Shown: positions 39,994 through 49,230 of the stretch, in pieces
How the letters are laid out: every line of letters starts with the position of its first letter
Position numbering within the stretch: position 1 is the first letter of the stretch
Source of the DNA: Burkholderia latens
Lineage (GTDB): Bacteria; Pseudomonadota; Gammaproteobacteria; Burkholderiales; Burkholderiaceae
DNA: 64,000 nucleotides
Assembly: GCF_902499045.1 (NCBI RefSeq)
Contig: NZ_CABVPL010000003.1
Span: 1 to 64,000, forward strand
Direction: 5' to 3'
Position numbers and translations under genes: made by a program
Notes under the pieces: generated by a model
The model's input: the letters and a program-made list of their open reading frames with translations, nothing else
What the model was told of the DNA's origin: nothing
The model's database searches: none

Positions 39994-40691
39994 CGGATCA
40001 CACCGTGCCTTCTTCGACTCCCGCCGCGGCCGGCCTCGCGCCGCGCACGCGCATCAAGCTGTGCGGGCTGTCGCGCCCGGACGACGTGCTGCACGCCGCG
40101 GCGCTCGGCGCCGACGCGATCGGCCTCGTGTTCTATCCGAAGAGCCCGCGCGCGGTGTCGATCGCGCAGGCGGCCGAGCTCGCCAGCCTCGCGCCGCCGT
40201 TCGTGTCGGTGGTCGGGCTGTTCGTGAACGCGACGCCAGCCGAGATCGAGGCCGTCGTGCGCGACGTGCCGCTCACGCTGCTGCAATTCCATGGCGACGA
40301 GACGCCCGAGCAGTGCGACGCACTCGGCCGCGCGGCGCGCCTGCCGTGGTTGCGCGCGGTGCGCGTCGGCCCCTCGACGCAGCCGGCCGATTTGGTAGAA
40401 TTGGCGCTTCATTATTCGAAAGCGCGCGGCCTCCTGTTCGACACCCTGGTGCCGGACTACGGCGGTAGCGGCAAGGTCTTCGATTGGTCACTTATTCCCG
40501 CAGAGCTCGCGCATCGGGCCGTTTTGAGTGGTGGCTTGAACGCGCAAAACGTCGGTGATGCGATCCGCCAGTTGCGTCCGTTTGCTGTCGATGTCTCGAG
40601 TGGCATCGAAGTCGAGGGCGCGAAGGGCGTGAAGGATCATGCCCGAATGGCGGCGTTCGTACGCGCGGTGCGCGAAGCGGACGCCGGGTGA
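39990..40691 (+). CDS. trpF: Phosphoribosylanthranilate isomerase
   Basis: 233-residue TIM-barrel enzyme of tryptophan synthesis. The start [17 protein letters not shown] holds the catalytic Cys of the K-x-C-G motif; the distal aspartate is in [19 protein letters not shown], and the phosphate loop in [10 protein letters not shown] and DVSSGIE. The ATG overlaps the truA stop (ATGA). An open frame extends far upstream through truA and was rejected. It carries a ~17-residue nonconserved N-terminal extension. Confidence 0.97.
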   Translation: MTDHTVPSSTPAAAGLAPRTRIKLCGLSRPDDVLHAAALGADAIGLVFYPKSPRAVSIAQAAELASLAPPFVSVVGLFVNATPAEIEAVVRDVPLTLLQFHGDETPEQCDALGRAARLPWLRAVRVGPSTQPADLVELALHYSKARGLLFDTLVPDYGGSGKVFDWSLIPAELAHRAVLSGGLNAQNVGDAIRQLRPFAVDVSSGIEVEGAKGVKDHARMAAFVRAVREADAG

Positions 40692-40746
40692 TGCAAGCCG
40701 GTGCGGCCCCGACAGCCGGGCGCACCGACCGATCGAGAGTGACACC

Positions 40747-41940
40747 ATGTACAACCTTCCTGATGATCGCGGCCACTTCGGCCCGTATGGCGGCGTGTTC
40801 GTCGCCGAAACGCTGATTCATGCGCTGGACGAACTCCGCACCGCGTATGACAAATTCCGGAACGACCCCGATTTCGTCGCCGAATACGAGCGCGAACTGA
40901 AGTACTTCGTCGGCCGTCCGTCGCCGATCTACCACGCGCAGCGCTGGAGCGAGACGCTCGGCGGCGCGCAGATCTACCTGAAGCGCGAGGACCTGAACCA
41001 CACCGGCGCGCACAAGATCAACAACGTGATCGGGCAGGCGCTGCTCGCGAAGCGGATGGGCAAGAAGCGCGTGATCGCCGAAACCGGCGCCGGCCAGCAC
41101 GGCGTCGCGACGGCGACGATCTGCGCCCGCTTCGGGATGGAGTGCATCGTCTACATGGGCGCCGAGGACGTGCGCCGCCAGGCCGCGAACGTGTACCGGA
41201 TGAAGCTGCTGGGTGCGACGGTCGTGCCGGTCGAATCGGGTTCGCGCACGCTGAAGGATGCGCTGAACGAGGCGATGCGCGACTGGGTCACGAACATCGA
41301 AACGACGTTCTACATCATCGGCACGGTCGCGGGCCCGCACCCGTATCCGGCGATGGTGCGCGACTTCCAGCGCGTGATCGGCGACGAATGCAAGGTGCAG
41401 ATGCCGGAACTCGCGGGCCGGCAGCCGGACGCGGTGATTGCGTGCGTCGGCGGCGGTTCGAACGCGATGGGCATCTTCTATCCGTACATCGACGATACGT
41501 CGGTGCAACTGATCGGCGTCGAAGCGGCCGGCGACGGCCTCGACACCGGCCGTCACGCGGCGTCGCTGATCGCCGGCAGCCCCGGCGTGCTGCACGGCAA
41601 CCGCACGTACCTGCTGCAGGACGACAACGGCCAGATCATCGAGACGCATTCGGTGTCGGCCGGCCTCGACTATCCGGGCGTCGGCCCCGAGCACGCATGG
41701 CTGAAGGACAGCGGCCGCGCGCAGTACGTGCCGATCACCGACGACGAGGCGCTGAAGGCGTTCCACGACTGCTGCCGGATCGAGGGAATCATCCCCGCGC
41801 TCGAGTCCAGCCACGCGATCGCGTACGGCGTGAAGCTCGCGCCGACGTTGCCGAAGGACAAGATCCTGCTCGTCAACCTGTCGGGCCGCGGCGACAAGGA
41901 CATGCACACGGTCGCCGAGCGATCGGGCATCGCGCTCTGA
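40747..41940 (+). CDS. trpB: Tryptophan synthase beta chain
   Basis: 397-residue PLP enzyme joining indole and serine. PLP lysine K90 lies in [13 protein letters not shown]; the phosphate-binding loop [14 protein letters not shown] and the catalytic glutamate region [12 protein letters not shown] are intact. The ATG at 40747 gives the family N-terminus [16 protein letters not shown]. It lies 55 bases after trpF; the adjacent methyltransferase gene separates it from trpA. Confidence 0.98.
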   Translation: MYNLPDDRGHFGPYGGVFVAETLIHALDELRTAYDKFRNDPDFVAEYERELKYFVGRPSPIYHAQRWSETLGGAQIYLKREDLNHTGAHKINNVIGQALLAKRMGKKRVIAETGAGQHGVATATICARFGMECIVYMGAEDVRRQAANVYRMKLLGATVVPVESGSRTLKDALNEAMRDWVTNIETTFYIIGTVAGPHPYPAMVRDFQRVIGDECKVQMPELAGRQPDAVIACVGGGSNAMGIFYPYIDDTSVQLIGVEAAGDGLDTGRHAASLIAGSPGVLHGNRTYLLQDDNGQIIETHSVSAGLDYPGVGPEHAWLKDSGRAQYVPITDDEALKAFHDCCRIEGIIPALESSHAIAYGVKLAPTLPKDKILLVNLSGRGDKDMHTVAERSGIAL

Positions 41941-41949
41941 CCGCCACCG

Positions 41950-42801
41950 ATGCGTGACCTGATCGAACAACCGGGCGGCGGCGCCGCGAGCGAAGCGGAC
42001 GCGGCGCAGCCCGCCGTCGCCGTGCCCTGCGCACCGCCGTCCGGGATCGAGCTGCACAACCGCGATTTTCTGACCGAAGCCGCGCGCCTGCCGGATGCGT
42101 CGATCGACCTGATCGTCGCCGATCCGCCATACGGGCTCGGCAAGGACTACGGCAACGACTCGGACAAGCGTTCCGGCGACGACTTCCTCGCGTGGACGCG
42201 CGAGTGGCTCGAGCTCGCGATTCCGAAGCTGAAGCCGAGCGGGTCGATGTACATCTTCTGCACGTGGCAGTACGCGCCGGAAATCTTCAGTTTTCTGAAG
42301 ACGAAGCTCACGATGGTCAACGAGATCATCTGGGACCGGCGCGTGCCGAGCATGGGCGGCACGACGCGCCGTTTCACGTCGGTGCACGACAACATCGGCT
42401 TTTTCGCGGTTTCCAAAGCGTATTACTTCGATCTCGATCCGGTCCGCATCCCGTACGACGCCGACACGAAGAAGGCCCGCTCGCGCAAGCTGTTCGAAGG
42501 CAGCAAGTGGCTCGAGATGGGCTACAACCCGAAGGACGTCTGGTCGGTCTCGCGCCTGCATCGGCAGCACGCGGAGCGCGTCGATCATCCGACCCAGAAG
42601 CCGCTGGAAATCATCGAGCGCATGGTGCTCGCGAGTTGCCCGCCGGGCGGCCGCGTGCTCGATCCGTTCATGGGCAGCGGCACGACCGCGGTGGCCTGCG
42701 CACGGCAGGGGCGCGACTTCGTCGGCTACGAGATCAACGAAAGTTATTGCGCGATTGCGCACGAGCGCGTGAGCGCGCTCGCCGCGCAGGCGTGCGAGTG
42801 A
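41950..42801 (+). CDS. Orphan DNA adenine N6-methyltransferase (beta-class, YhdJ-like)
   Basis: 283 residues. The catalytic motif DPPYGLG (58-64) precedes the SAM-binding motif DPFMGSGTT (238-246), the order of beta-class N6-adenine/N4-cytosine methyltransferases; [17 protein letters not shown] follows motif I as usual. The target-recognition region lies between (~90-220). No restriction gene is nearby. It begins 9 bases after trpB and ends 41 bases before trpA, so it is inside the trp operon. I recall that the B. cenocepacia gene in this position (BCAM0992) is reported to methylate the A-containing motif CACAG; I cannot check this. Confidence 0.93.
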   Translation: MRDLIEQPGGGAASEADAAQPAVAVPCAPPSGIELHNRDFLTEAARLPDASIDLIVADPPYGLGKDYGNDSDKRSGDDFLAWTREWLELAIPKLKPSGSMYIFCTWQYAPEIFSFLKTKLTMVNEIIWDRRVPSMGGTTRRFTSVHDNIGFFAVSKAYYFDLDPVRIPYDADTKKARSRKLFEGSKWLEMGYNPKDVWSVSRLHRQHAERVDHPTQKPLEIIERMVLASCPPGGRVLDPFMGSGTTAVACARQGRDFVGYEINESYCAIAHERVSALAAQACE

Positions 42802-42842
42802 GCCGCGCCGCCGCAGCGCCGATCGCATCAAGGAAAATTGCC

Positions 42843-43661
42843 ATGTCCTCCCGTATCCAGCAGACCTTCGCCGCACTCGCCGAACAGGGCCGAAAGGGCC
42901 TGATCCCGTTCATCACGGCCGGCGATCCCGATCCCGCGAAGACCGTCGAATTCATGCACGCACTCGCCGAAGGCGGCGCCGACGTGATCGAGCTCGGCGT
43001 GCCGTTCTCGGACCCGATGGCCGACGGCCCGGTGATCCAGCGTTCGTCGGAACGCGCGCTCGCGCGCGGCGTCACGCTCAAGAGCGTGCTCGCCGACGTC
43101 AAGCGCTTTCGCGAGACCGACCGGACAACCCCCGTCGTGCTGATGGGCTATGCGAACCCGATCGAGCGGATGGGCGTCGACGCGTTCGCGGCCGAAGCGC
43201 AGGCGGCCGGTGTCGACGGCGTGCTGGTCGTCGACTATCCGCCCGAAGAGGCGGGCGTGTTCGCCGAAAAAATGCGCGGCGCGCAGATCGATCCGATCTT
43301 CCTGCTCGCGCCGACGTCGACCGACGAACGCATCGCCGACGTCGGCAAGATCGCGAGCGGCTACGTGTACTACGTGTCGCTCAAGGGCGTGACCGGCGCC
43401 GGAAATCTGGATGTTTCGAGCATTGCGGGTAAAATCCCGGCCATCAAGTCGCGCGTGCCGGTTCCGGTGGGCGTCGGCTTCGGGATCCGCGACGCCGAAA
43501 CGGCGCGCGCGGTGGCCGAAGTGTCGGACGCCGTCGTGATCGGCAGCCGCCTGGTGCAGCTGCTCGAGAGCGCTGCGCCGGAAGGCGCCGCCGCCGCGCT
43601 GAAGACGTTCATCGCCGAGCTGCGCGCCGCCCTCGACGGCGCCGGCGACACGGCGCGATAA
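42843..43661 (+). CDS. trpA: Tryptophan synthase alpha chain
   Basis: 272-residue TIM-barrel subunit cleaving indole-3-glycerol phosphate. The catalytic Glu lies in [19 protein letters not shown] and the catalytic Asp in [12 protein letters not shown]; the phosphate site is [18 protein letters not shown] precedes the ATG; the overlapping longer frame runs through the methyltransferase gene and was rejected. Partner of trpB, separated from it by the methyltransferase. Confidence 0.98.
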   Translation: MSSRIQQTFAALAEQGRKGLIPFITAGDPDPAKTVEFMHALAEGGADVIELGVPFSDPMADGPVIQRSSERALARGVTLKSVLADVKRFRETDRTTPVVLMGYANPIERMGVDAFAAEAQAAGVDGVLVVDYPPEEAGVFAEKMRGAQIDPIFLLAPTSTDERIADVGKIASGYVYYVSLKGVTGAGNLDVSSIAGKIPAIKSRVPVPVGVGFGIRDAETARAVAEVSDAVVIGSRLVQLLESAAPEGAAAALKTFIAELRAALDGAGDTAR

Positions 43662-43728
43662 ACACAACACAGGAAGCGGGAACGGGCCGCGTCGGCCCGC
43701 CCCGCCACGGAACAGGAAACCATACACG

Positions 43729-44601
43729 ATGAGCTGGCTCGACAAACTGTTGCCGCCGAAGATCAAGCAGACCGACCCGAAAAGCCGCAAGGGCATTCCG
43801 GAAGGCCTGTGGGTCAAGTGCCCGTCCTGCGAGGCCGTGCTGTACCGCAACGACGTGGACGCGAACCTGCACGTGTGCCCGAAGTGCGATCACCACATGC
43901 GCATCGGCGCGCGCGAGCGCCTCGACGGGCTGCTCGATCCGGAAGGCCGCTATGAAATCGGCCAGGAAGTCGTGCCGGTCGACTCGCTGAAGTTCAAGGA
44001 CAGCCGCAAGTACCCCGATCGTCTGAAGGAAGCGATGGACGAGACGGGCGAGACCGACGCGATGGTCGTGATGGGCGGCGCGATCCATACGCTGCCCGTC
44101 GTCGCGGCCTGCTTCGAGTTCTCGTTCATGGGCGGCTCGATGGGTTCGGTCGTCGGCGAGCGCTTCGCACGCGGCGCGCAGAACGCGCTGGAACAGCACG
44201 TGCCGTTCATCTGCTTCACCGCGTCGGGCGGCGCGCGGATGCAGGAAAGCCTGCTGTCGCTGATGCAGATGGCGAAGACCACCGCGATGCTGACGAAGCT
44301 GGCCGAAGCCAAGCTGCCGTTCATCTCGGTGCTGACCGACCCGACGATGGGCGGCGTGTCGGCGAGCTTCGCGTTCCTCGGCGACGTCGTGATCGCCGAG
44401 CCGAAGGCGCTGATCGGCTTCGCCGGCCCGCGCGTGATCGAGCAGACGGTTCGCGAGAAGCTGCCGGAAGGCTTCCAGCGCGCGGAATTCCTGCTGAAGA
44501 CGGGCGCGATCGACATGATCGTCGATCGCCGCAAGATGCGCGACGAGATCGCGCAGCTGCTCGCGCTGCTGCAGCGACAGCCGGCCGACGCGCTGGCCTG
44601 A
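43729..44601 (+). CDS. accD: Acetyl-CoA carboxylase carboxyltransferase beta subunit
   Basis: 290-residue subunit transferring CO2 from carboxybiotin to acetyl-CoA, the first step of fatty acid synthesis. Zinc ribbon cysteines C31, C34, C50 and C53 (CPSC...CPKC) precede the crotonase-fold domain, with [19 protein letters not shown] and [20 protein letters not shown] (read in two parts) as family marks. Pairs with AccA encoded elsewhere. trpA-accD-folC is a common proteobacterial order. A strong terminator follows. Confidence 0.98.
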   Translation: MSWLDKLLPPKIKQTDPKSRKGIPEGLWVKCPSCEAVLYRNDVDANLHVCPKCDHHMRIGARERLDGLLDPEGRYEIGQEVVPVDSLKFKDSRKYPDRLKEAMDETGETDAMVVMGGAIHTLPVVAACFEFSFMGGSMGSVVGERFARGAQNALEQHVPFICFTASGGARMQESLLSLMQMAKTTAMLTKLAEAKLPFISVLTDPTMGGVSASFAFLGDVVIAEPKALIGFAGPRVIEQTVREKLPEGFQRAEFLLKTGAIDMIVDRRKMRDEIAQLLALLQRQPADALA

Positions 44602-44624
44602 CAGGCGCGGCGTTGTGAACTGCG

Positions 44625-44667
44625 CGCGCCGCCCGGCTGAACCGCCGGGCGGCGCGTTTCGTTTTTT
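44625..44667 (+). terminator. Intrinsic terminator of the trp-accD transcript
   Basis: 13-bp perfect stem CGCGCCGCCCGGC / GCCGGGCGGCGCG with loop TGAACC, followed by TTTCGTTTTTT. Confidence 0.92.
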
Positions 44668-44701
44668 GGCGTAGTGGCGGTACCGATTCAGATTTGATCC
44701 G

Positions 44702-46012
44702 ATGAGCACTTTTCCCACTCTCGACGCGTGGCTTTCGCATCTCGAACGCGCACACCCGGTCGGTATCGACATGGGCCTCACCCGTATCGGCCAGGTCAAG
44801 GCGGCGCTTCAGCTAGACTTCGCGTGCCCCGTGATCACGGTCGGCGGCACGAACGGCAAGGGCTCGACCTGTGCGTTCCTCGAGGCGATTCTCGTGCACG
44901 CGGGTTACAAGGTCGGCTGCCACACGTCGCCGCATCTGCTGGAATTCGCCGAGCGCGCGCGCGTGAACGGGCAGCAGGTCGGCGATGCCGAGCTGCTGCC
45001 GCATTTCGAGGCCGTCGAAGCGGCGCGCACGTCGCTGCCGGAGCCGGTGTCGCTCACGTACTTCGAATTCACGACGCTCGCGATCCTGCACCTGTTCGCG
45101 TCGCGCGGCCTCGACGCGGTGATCCTCGAAGTCGGCCTCGGCGGCCGGCTCGATGCGGTCAACATCATCGACACCGATTGCGCGATCGTCACGAGCATCG
45201 ACATCGACCACACCGAATACCTCGGCGACACGCGCGAGAAGATCGCGTTCGAGAAGGCCGGTATCTTCCGCGCCGGCAAGCCGGCGATCTGCGGCGATCC
45301 GGCAGTGCCGCACACGCTGGTCGACCATGCGAACGCGATCGGCGCCGACCTGTGGCTGGTCGGGCGCGATTTCCGCTACGAAGCGCAGCCGGGCGCCGAG
45401 CGCCAGCAATGGAGCTACCTCGGCCGCGACAAGCGTTATCCGGCGCTCGCGTACCCGGCGCTGCGCGGCGCGAATCAGCTGATCAATGCGTCGGCTGCGC
45501 TGGCCGCGCTCGAGGCGCTGCGTCCGGTGCTGCCGGTCTCCGCGCAGGACATCCGGCTCGGGCTCGCGAACGTCGAACTGCCGGGGCGCTTCCAGGTGCT
45601 GCCCGGCAAGCCCGCGATCGTGCTCGACGTCGCGCACAACCCGCATGCGGCCGCCGTGCTCGAGCAGAATCTCGGCAACATGGGCTTCTTTCCGTACACG
45701 TACGCGGTGTTCGGTGCAATGCACGACAAGGATATCGACGGCGTGCTGCGGCACCTGAAGGGCGAGATCGACCACTGGTGCGTGACCGATCTGCCGCTGC
45801 CGCGCGCGGCCTCCGCGGAGCAGCTCGAAGCCGCGCTGCGCAAGGCCGGCGTGGAGGAGGGGCCGGATTCGAGCGTCACGCGCTTCGCGTCGCCCGCCGA
45901 CGCGTTTCGCGATGCACTAAAAAGAGCATCCGAGAATGATAGAATCGTGGTTTTCGGCAGTTTCCATACGGTGGCGGGTGTGATGGCCTACCGGAAATCG
46001 CAGCAACACTGA
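44702..46012 (+). CDS. folC: Bifunctional dihydrofolate/folylpolyglutamate synthase
   Basis: 436-residue Mur-ligase-family enzyme adding glutamate to dihydropteroate and tetrahydrofolate. The P-loop VGGTNGKGSTCAFLEA has its core at 48-56; the central DAVNIIDTDCAIVTSIDIDH segment and the C-terminal VLDVAHNPHAAAVL motif are intact. First gene of folC-SPOR-cvpA-purF, a conserved proteobacterial string. Confidence 0.97.
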   Translation: MSTFPTLDAWLSHLERAHPVGIDMGLTRIGQVKAALQLDFACPVITVGGTNGKGSTCAFLEAILVHAGYKVGCHTSPHLLEFAERARVNGQQVGDAELLPHFEAVEAARTSLPEPVSLTYFEFTTLAILHLFASRGLDAVILEVGLGGRLDAVNIIDTDCAIVTSIDIDHTEYLGDTREKIAFEKAGIFRAGKPAICGDPAVPHTLVDHANAIGADLWLVGRDFRYEAQPGAERQQWSYLGRDKRYPALAYPALRGANQLINASAALAALEALRPVLPVSAQDIRLGLANVELPGRFQVLPGKPAIVLDVAHNPHAAAVLEQNLGNMGFFPYTYAVFGAMHDKDIDGVLRHLKGEIDHWCVTDLPLPRAASAEQLEAALRKAGVEEGPDSSVTRFASPADAFRDALKRASENDRIVVFGSFHTVAGVMAYRKSQQH

Positions 46013-46041
46013 CTGACGGGCAGTTTCGGACTCAGCCATTC

Positions 46042-46887
46042 ATGGGAATTTTCTCGTTCGGCAAGAAAGACGACGACGCGCCCCCGCGGCGCGGCGGTCG
46101 TACCGGGGCTTCCCGGAACGTGCGCACGGAGCGCACTGAACGTGTCGAGCGCCGCACGCGCCGCACCGAGCGTCCGGAATCGGACGCACTGCTCCTCGAT
46201 CCGACCCTTCCTGAAAAGCAACGCGCGCGCCGGCGTCTGGTCGGCGCGATCGCGCTCGTCGTCGCCGCGGTGATCGTGCTGCCGATGGTGCTCGATTCGC
46301 ACCCGAAGCCGGTCACGGACGACATCGCGATCGACATCCCGAACCGGCCCGCTCACCAGGCCGTCGCGCCGCGCGACGACGATGCAACCGACGTGCAGGC
46401 GGGCGTCGCGCACGACGAGCCGCCGGCGTCCGATGCCGCGGTGGCCGCCGTTCCGGCGCCCGCGAAAGATGCGGCGAAGCCGGCCGCGAAACCCGATACC
46501 ACGACGTCGACGACCACGGCCAGCGTGGCGCCGGCGAAGCCCGCCGCCAAGCCGGCCGCGCCCGCGCCCGCGGCGAAGCCTGTCGCACCGAAGCCGGCGC
46601 CTGCGGCGGTCGCGAATGCCGACGCCGCGGCCGACAGCGGCGACGCATCGTCGCCGGCGTCGCCGGCCGGTGCGCGCTTCGCGGTGCAGCTCGGGTCGTT
46701 CAAGGACGACGCGACGGCCCGTTCGTGGGCCACCAAGTTGAAATCCGCGGGCGTACCCGCATATGTCGAGCATCGCAAGCAGGCGGACGGCAGCACGGCT
46801 ACACTGCTGCGTGCCGGCCCGTTTGCGGATCGCGCGGCGGCGTCCGCCGCGATCGCGAAGGTGCGCGAAGCCGGACTCACGCAGTAA
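46042..46887 (+). CDS. dedD: SPOR-domain inner-membrane protein (DedD-like)
   Basis: 281 residues. A short, charged cytoplasmic N-terminus is followed by one membrane helix at ~71-90 (RLVGAIALVVAAVIVLPMVL), a long Ala/Pro/Lys linker and a SPOR peptidoglycan-binding domain (~210-281: RFAVQLGSFKDDATARSWA to VREAGL). SPOR proteins bind denuded glycans at the division septum. It lies between folC and cvpA, the usual place of dedD, which supports the symbol. Confidence 0.9.
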   Translation: MGIFSFGKKDDDAPPRRGGRTGASRNVRTERTERVERRTRRTERPESDALLLDPTLPEKQRARRRLVGAIALVVAAVIVLPMVLDSHPKPVTDDIAIDIPNRPAHQAVAPRDDDATDVQAGVAHDEPPASDAAVAAVPAPAKDAAKPAAKPDTTTSTTTASVAPAKPAAKPAAPAPAAKPVAPKPAPAAVANADAAADSGDASSPASPAGARFAVQLGSFKDDATARSWATKLKSAGVPAYVEHRKQADGSTATLLRAGPFADRAAASAAIAKVREAGLTQ

Positions 46888-46893
46888 CGTGCG

Positions 46894-47388
46894 ATGCTGA
46901 CGGCTTTCGACTACGCTGTATTGGCGGTGATCGCGTTGTCCGCGCTGCGTGGCGCATGGCGCGGTTTCGTCTCGGAGATTTTCGGGCTGATCGGCTGGAT
47001 CGCGGCGGTCGTGATCGCCGCCCGCTATGTCGGACTGGTGGTGCCGTATATCCCAGCGAACTGGCCGGGCGGCGCGCTGACACAGTGGGTGCTTGCGTTC
47101 GCACTGATCGTGATCGGCGTCGTGTTCGTCGCGGGCGTCGCGAACGCGCTGTTGTCGCGGATCGCGCAGGCGACGGGCCTCGGCGGCGTCGATCGCTCGC
47201 TGGGCATGATGTTCGGGCTGGTCCGCGGCTGCGTGCTGGTGGTGCTGCTGGTCGCGGCGGCCGGGCTGACCGAATTGCCCAAACAGGATTTCTGGCGCAA
47301 TGCGCTATTGCGTCCTATCGCCGAACAGGGCGTGCACGAGCTGAAGCAGCTCCTGCCCGACGGCATGGCCCAGTACGTACGCGTGTGA
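46894..47388 (+). CDS. cvpA: CvpA-family membrane protein
   Basis: 164-residue inner-membrane protein with four hydrophobic segments (start FDYAVLAVIALSALRGAWRG, the family signature). CvpA proteins are linked to colicin V production, envelope stress and bile tolerance; mechanism unknown. The gene starts 6 bases after the SPOR gene and 51 before purF, as in many proteobacteria. Confidence 0.93.
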   Translation: MLTAFDYAVLAVIALSALRGAWRGFVSEIFGLIGWIAAVVIAARYVGLVVPYIPANWPGGALTQWVLAFALIVIGVVFVAGVANALLSRIAQATGLGGVDRSLGMMFGLVRGCVLVVLLVAAAGLTELPKQDFWRNALLRPIAEQGVHELKQLLPDGMAQYVRV

Positions 47389-47439
47389 CGACGCGGCCGG
47401 GCAGGACCGAACCGATTTTGTCATCTTGAAGGACATGCC

Positions 47440-48972
47440 ATGTGCGGCATCGTAGGCGTTATCTCCCAATCCCCGGTCAATCAGCTGATCTATGACAGCC
47501 TGCTGCTGCTGCAGCATCGCGGTCAGGACGCAGCGGGCATCGCGACGGCGGACGGCAGCAATTTCCACATGTACAAGGCGAACGGCATGGTGCGCGACGT
47601 GTTCCGCACGCGCAACATGCGCAGCCTGCCCGGTACGTTCGGCATCGGCCAGGTCCGCTATCCCACGGCCGGCTCGGCGTCGAGCGAAGCCGAGGCGCAG
47701 CCGTTCTACGTGAACGCGCCGTTCGGGATCATCCTCGCGCACAACGGCAACCTGACGAACTGGGAACAGCTGAAGGACGAGATGTTCCGGATCGACCGCC
47801 GGCACATCAACACCAATTCCGACAGCGAAGTGCTGCTCAACGTGTTCGCACACGAGCTGCAGCTGTCGACCACGGGCCTCGAACTCGACCCGGCCGCCGT
47901 GTTCAAGGCGGTCGCGGGCGTGCACCGCCGCCTGCAGGGCTCGTACGCGATCGTGTCGCTGATCGCCGGCTACGGGCTGCTCGCGTTCCGCGATCCGTTC
48001 GGCATCCGCCCGCTCTGCATCGGCAAGCTCGAGACCGAAAACGGCACCGAATGGATGGTCGCGTCGGAGTCGGTGGCCGTCGAAGGCATCGGTTTCGAAT
48101 TCGTGCGCGACGTGCAACCGGGCGAAGCGATCTTCATCGACAAGGCCGGCAACTTCCACAGCCAGCAGTGCGCGGAAAACCCGACGCTGAATCCGTGCAT
48201 GTTCGAATACGTGTATCTCGCGCGTCCGGACTCGTGCCTCGACGGCGTGCCGGTCTACAACGTGCGCCTGCGCATGGGCGACTACCTCGCCGAGAAGATC
48301 AAGCGCGAGCTGCCCAACGTGCCGATCGACGTCGTGATGCCGATTCCCGACTCGTCGCGCCCCGCTGCGATGCAGGTCGCCGCGAAGCTCGGCGTCGAGT
48401 ATCGCGAAGGCTTCTTCAAGAACCGCTACGTCGGCCGCACGTTCATCATGCCGGGCCAGGCCGTGCGCAAGAAGTCGGTGCGCCAGAAGCTCAACGCGAT
48501 GAGCATCGAATTCAAGGACAAGCACGTGCTGATCGTCGACGACTCGATCGTGCGCGGCACGACGTCGCACGAGATCGTGCAGATGGCGCGCGATGCGGGC
48601 GCGAAGTCGGTGATCTTCGCGTCGGCGGCGCCGCCGGTGAAATTCCCGAACGTGTACGGCATCGACATGCCGACGCGCGGCGAGCTGGTCGCGCACGGCC
48701 GAACCGACGAGGAAGTCGCGAAGATCATCGGCGCCGATTACCTGATCTATCAGGACGTCGACGACCTGCGCCGCGCGGTGCGCGACATCAACCCGAAGCT
48801 CGAGCGCTTCGAGGCGTCGTGCTTCGACGGCGACTACATCACCGGCGCGGTGACGCCCGAGTACCTCGATGCGATCGAGCGCGCGCGCCTCGCGCCGGCG
48901 TCGCAGGCCGATCGCGATACGGCCAGCGATGCCGCGCGTTCGCAGATGAACCTGCAACTGTCGGTCGAATGA
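47440..48972 (+). CDS. purF: Amidophosphoribosyltransferase
   Basis: 510-residue enzyme making 5-phosphoribosylamine, the first step of purine synthesis. The N-terminal nucleophile is C2 (MCGIVGVISQ) with no propeptide, as in the E. coli type, so it is not the Fe-S form. The PRPP motif LIVDDSIVRGTTSHEIV lies at ~363-379; the glutaminase YPTAGSASSEAEAQPFYV region is intact. AAGGA precedes the ATG. The downstream gap begins the metZ riboswitch region. Confidence 0.98.
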   Translation: MCGIVGVISQSPVNQLIYDSLLLLQHRGQDAAGIATADGSNFHMYKANGMVRDVFRTRNMRSLPGTFGIGQVRYPTAGSASSEAEAQPFYVNAPFGIILAHNGNLTNWEQLKDEMFRIDRRHINTNSDSEVLLNVFAHELQLSTTGLELDPAAVFKAVAGVHRRLQGSYAIVSLIAGYGLLAFRDPFGIRPLCIGKLETENGTEWMVASESVAVEGIGFEFVRDVQPGEAIFIDKAGNFHSQQCAENPTLNPCMFEYVYLARPDSCLDGVPVYNVRLRMGDYLAEKIKRELPNVPIDVVMPIPDSSRPAAMQVAAKLGVEYREGFFKNRYVGRTFIMPGQAVRKKSVRQKLNAMSIEFKDKHVLIVDDSIVRGTTSHEIVQMARDAGAKSVIFASAAPPVKFPNVYGIDMPTRGELVAHGRTDEEVAKIIGADYLIYQDVDDLRRAVRDINPKLERFEASCFDGDYITGAVTPEYLDAIERARLAPASQADRDTASDAARSQMNLQLSVE

Positions 48973-49007
48973 TGCCGGCGCACGCTTCCGACGAAGCGTG
49001 ATAGGAT

Positions 49008-49075
49008 GTCGCCTTGCGTCGATTTGATTCAGCTTGCGGACGCGGGGCGACTTCCCAAAACAGCTAAAGCGAAGG
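49008..49075 (+). ncRNA. SAM-II-like riboswitch upstream of metZ
   Basis: Pseudoknot-forming element in the purF-metZ gap. Stem P1 pairs 49008-49020 with 49039-49051 (13 bp, two G-U pairs); it closes a loop starting GATTTGA and containing GCTTGC. After the linker TTCCCAAAACA (11 bases) comes GCTAAA (49063-49068), then GCGAA (49069-49073), which can pair back with TTC and GC at 49028-49033. P1, the GATTTGA loop, an A-rich linker and GCTAAA are, from memory, the layout of the SAM-II class (Rfam SAM-II), which controls methionine genes such as metA and metZ. A terminator follows before metZ. Class assignment is by eye. Confidence 0.7.
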
Positions 49076-49091
49076 CCGGCGGCAGCCGGCC
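49074..49091 (+). other. Hairpin adjoining the 3' end of the SAM-II-like element
   Basis: GGCCGGC-GGCA-GCCGGCC is a perfect 7-bp stem beginning one base after GCGAA of the pseudoknot. It may stack on the pseudoknot and link the aptamer to the terminator at 49119-49152. Confidence 0.5.
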
Positions 49092-49118
49092 CGAGTCGAT
49101 CGCTGTCGTACCGCACCG

Positions 49119-49152
49119 AAGCCCGCTGATGCCGACGCATAGCGGGCTTTTT
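49119..49152 (+). terminator. Terminator between the SAM-II-like element and metZ
   Basis: AAGCCCGCT (49119-49127) pairs with AGCGGGCTT (49141-49149) and is followed by TTTG then TTTT. It could end purF or serve as the expression platform of the riboswitch; the position after the aptamer and ~80 bases before metZ favours a role in both. Confidence 0.85.
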
Positions 49153-49230
49153 GTTTTGGCCTGACTTTGTGGCTGGGCGCGCGCCCGATGCATGACCGCC
49201 GGCGCGACCCTCGAATACGGAAAACGGAAC

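Noticed and set aside
47440-47470. Possible loss of a PurF propeptide
   Set aside because: The E. coli-type enzyme naturally starts with MCGI and needs no propeptide. Nothing is missing.
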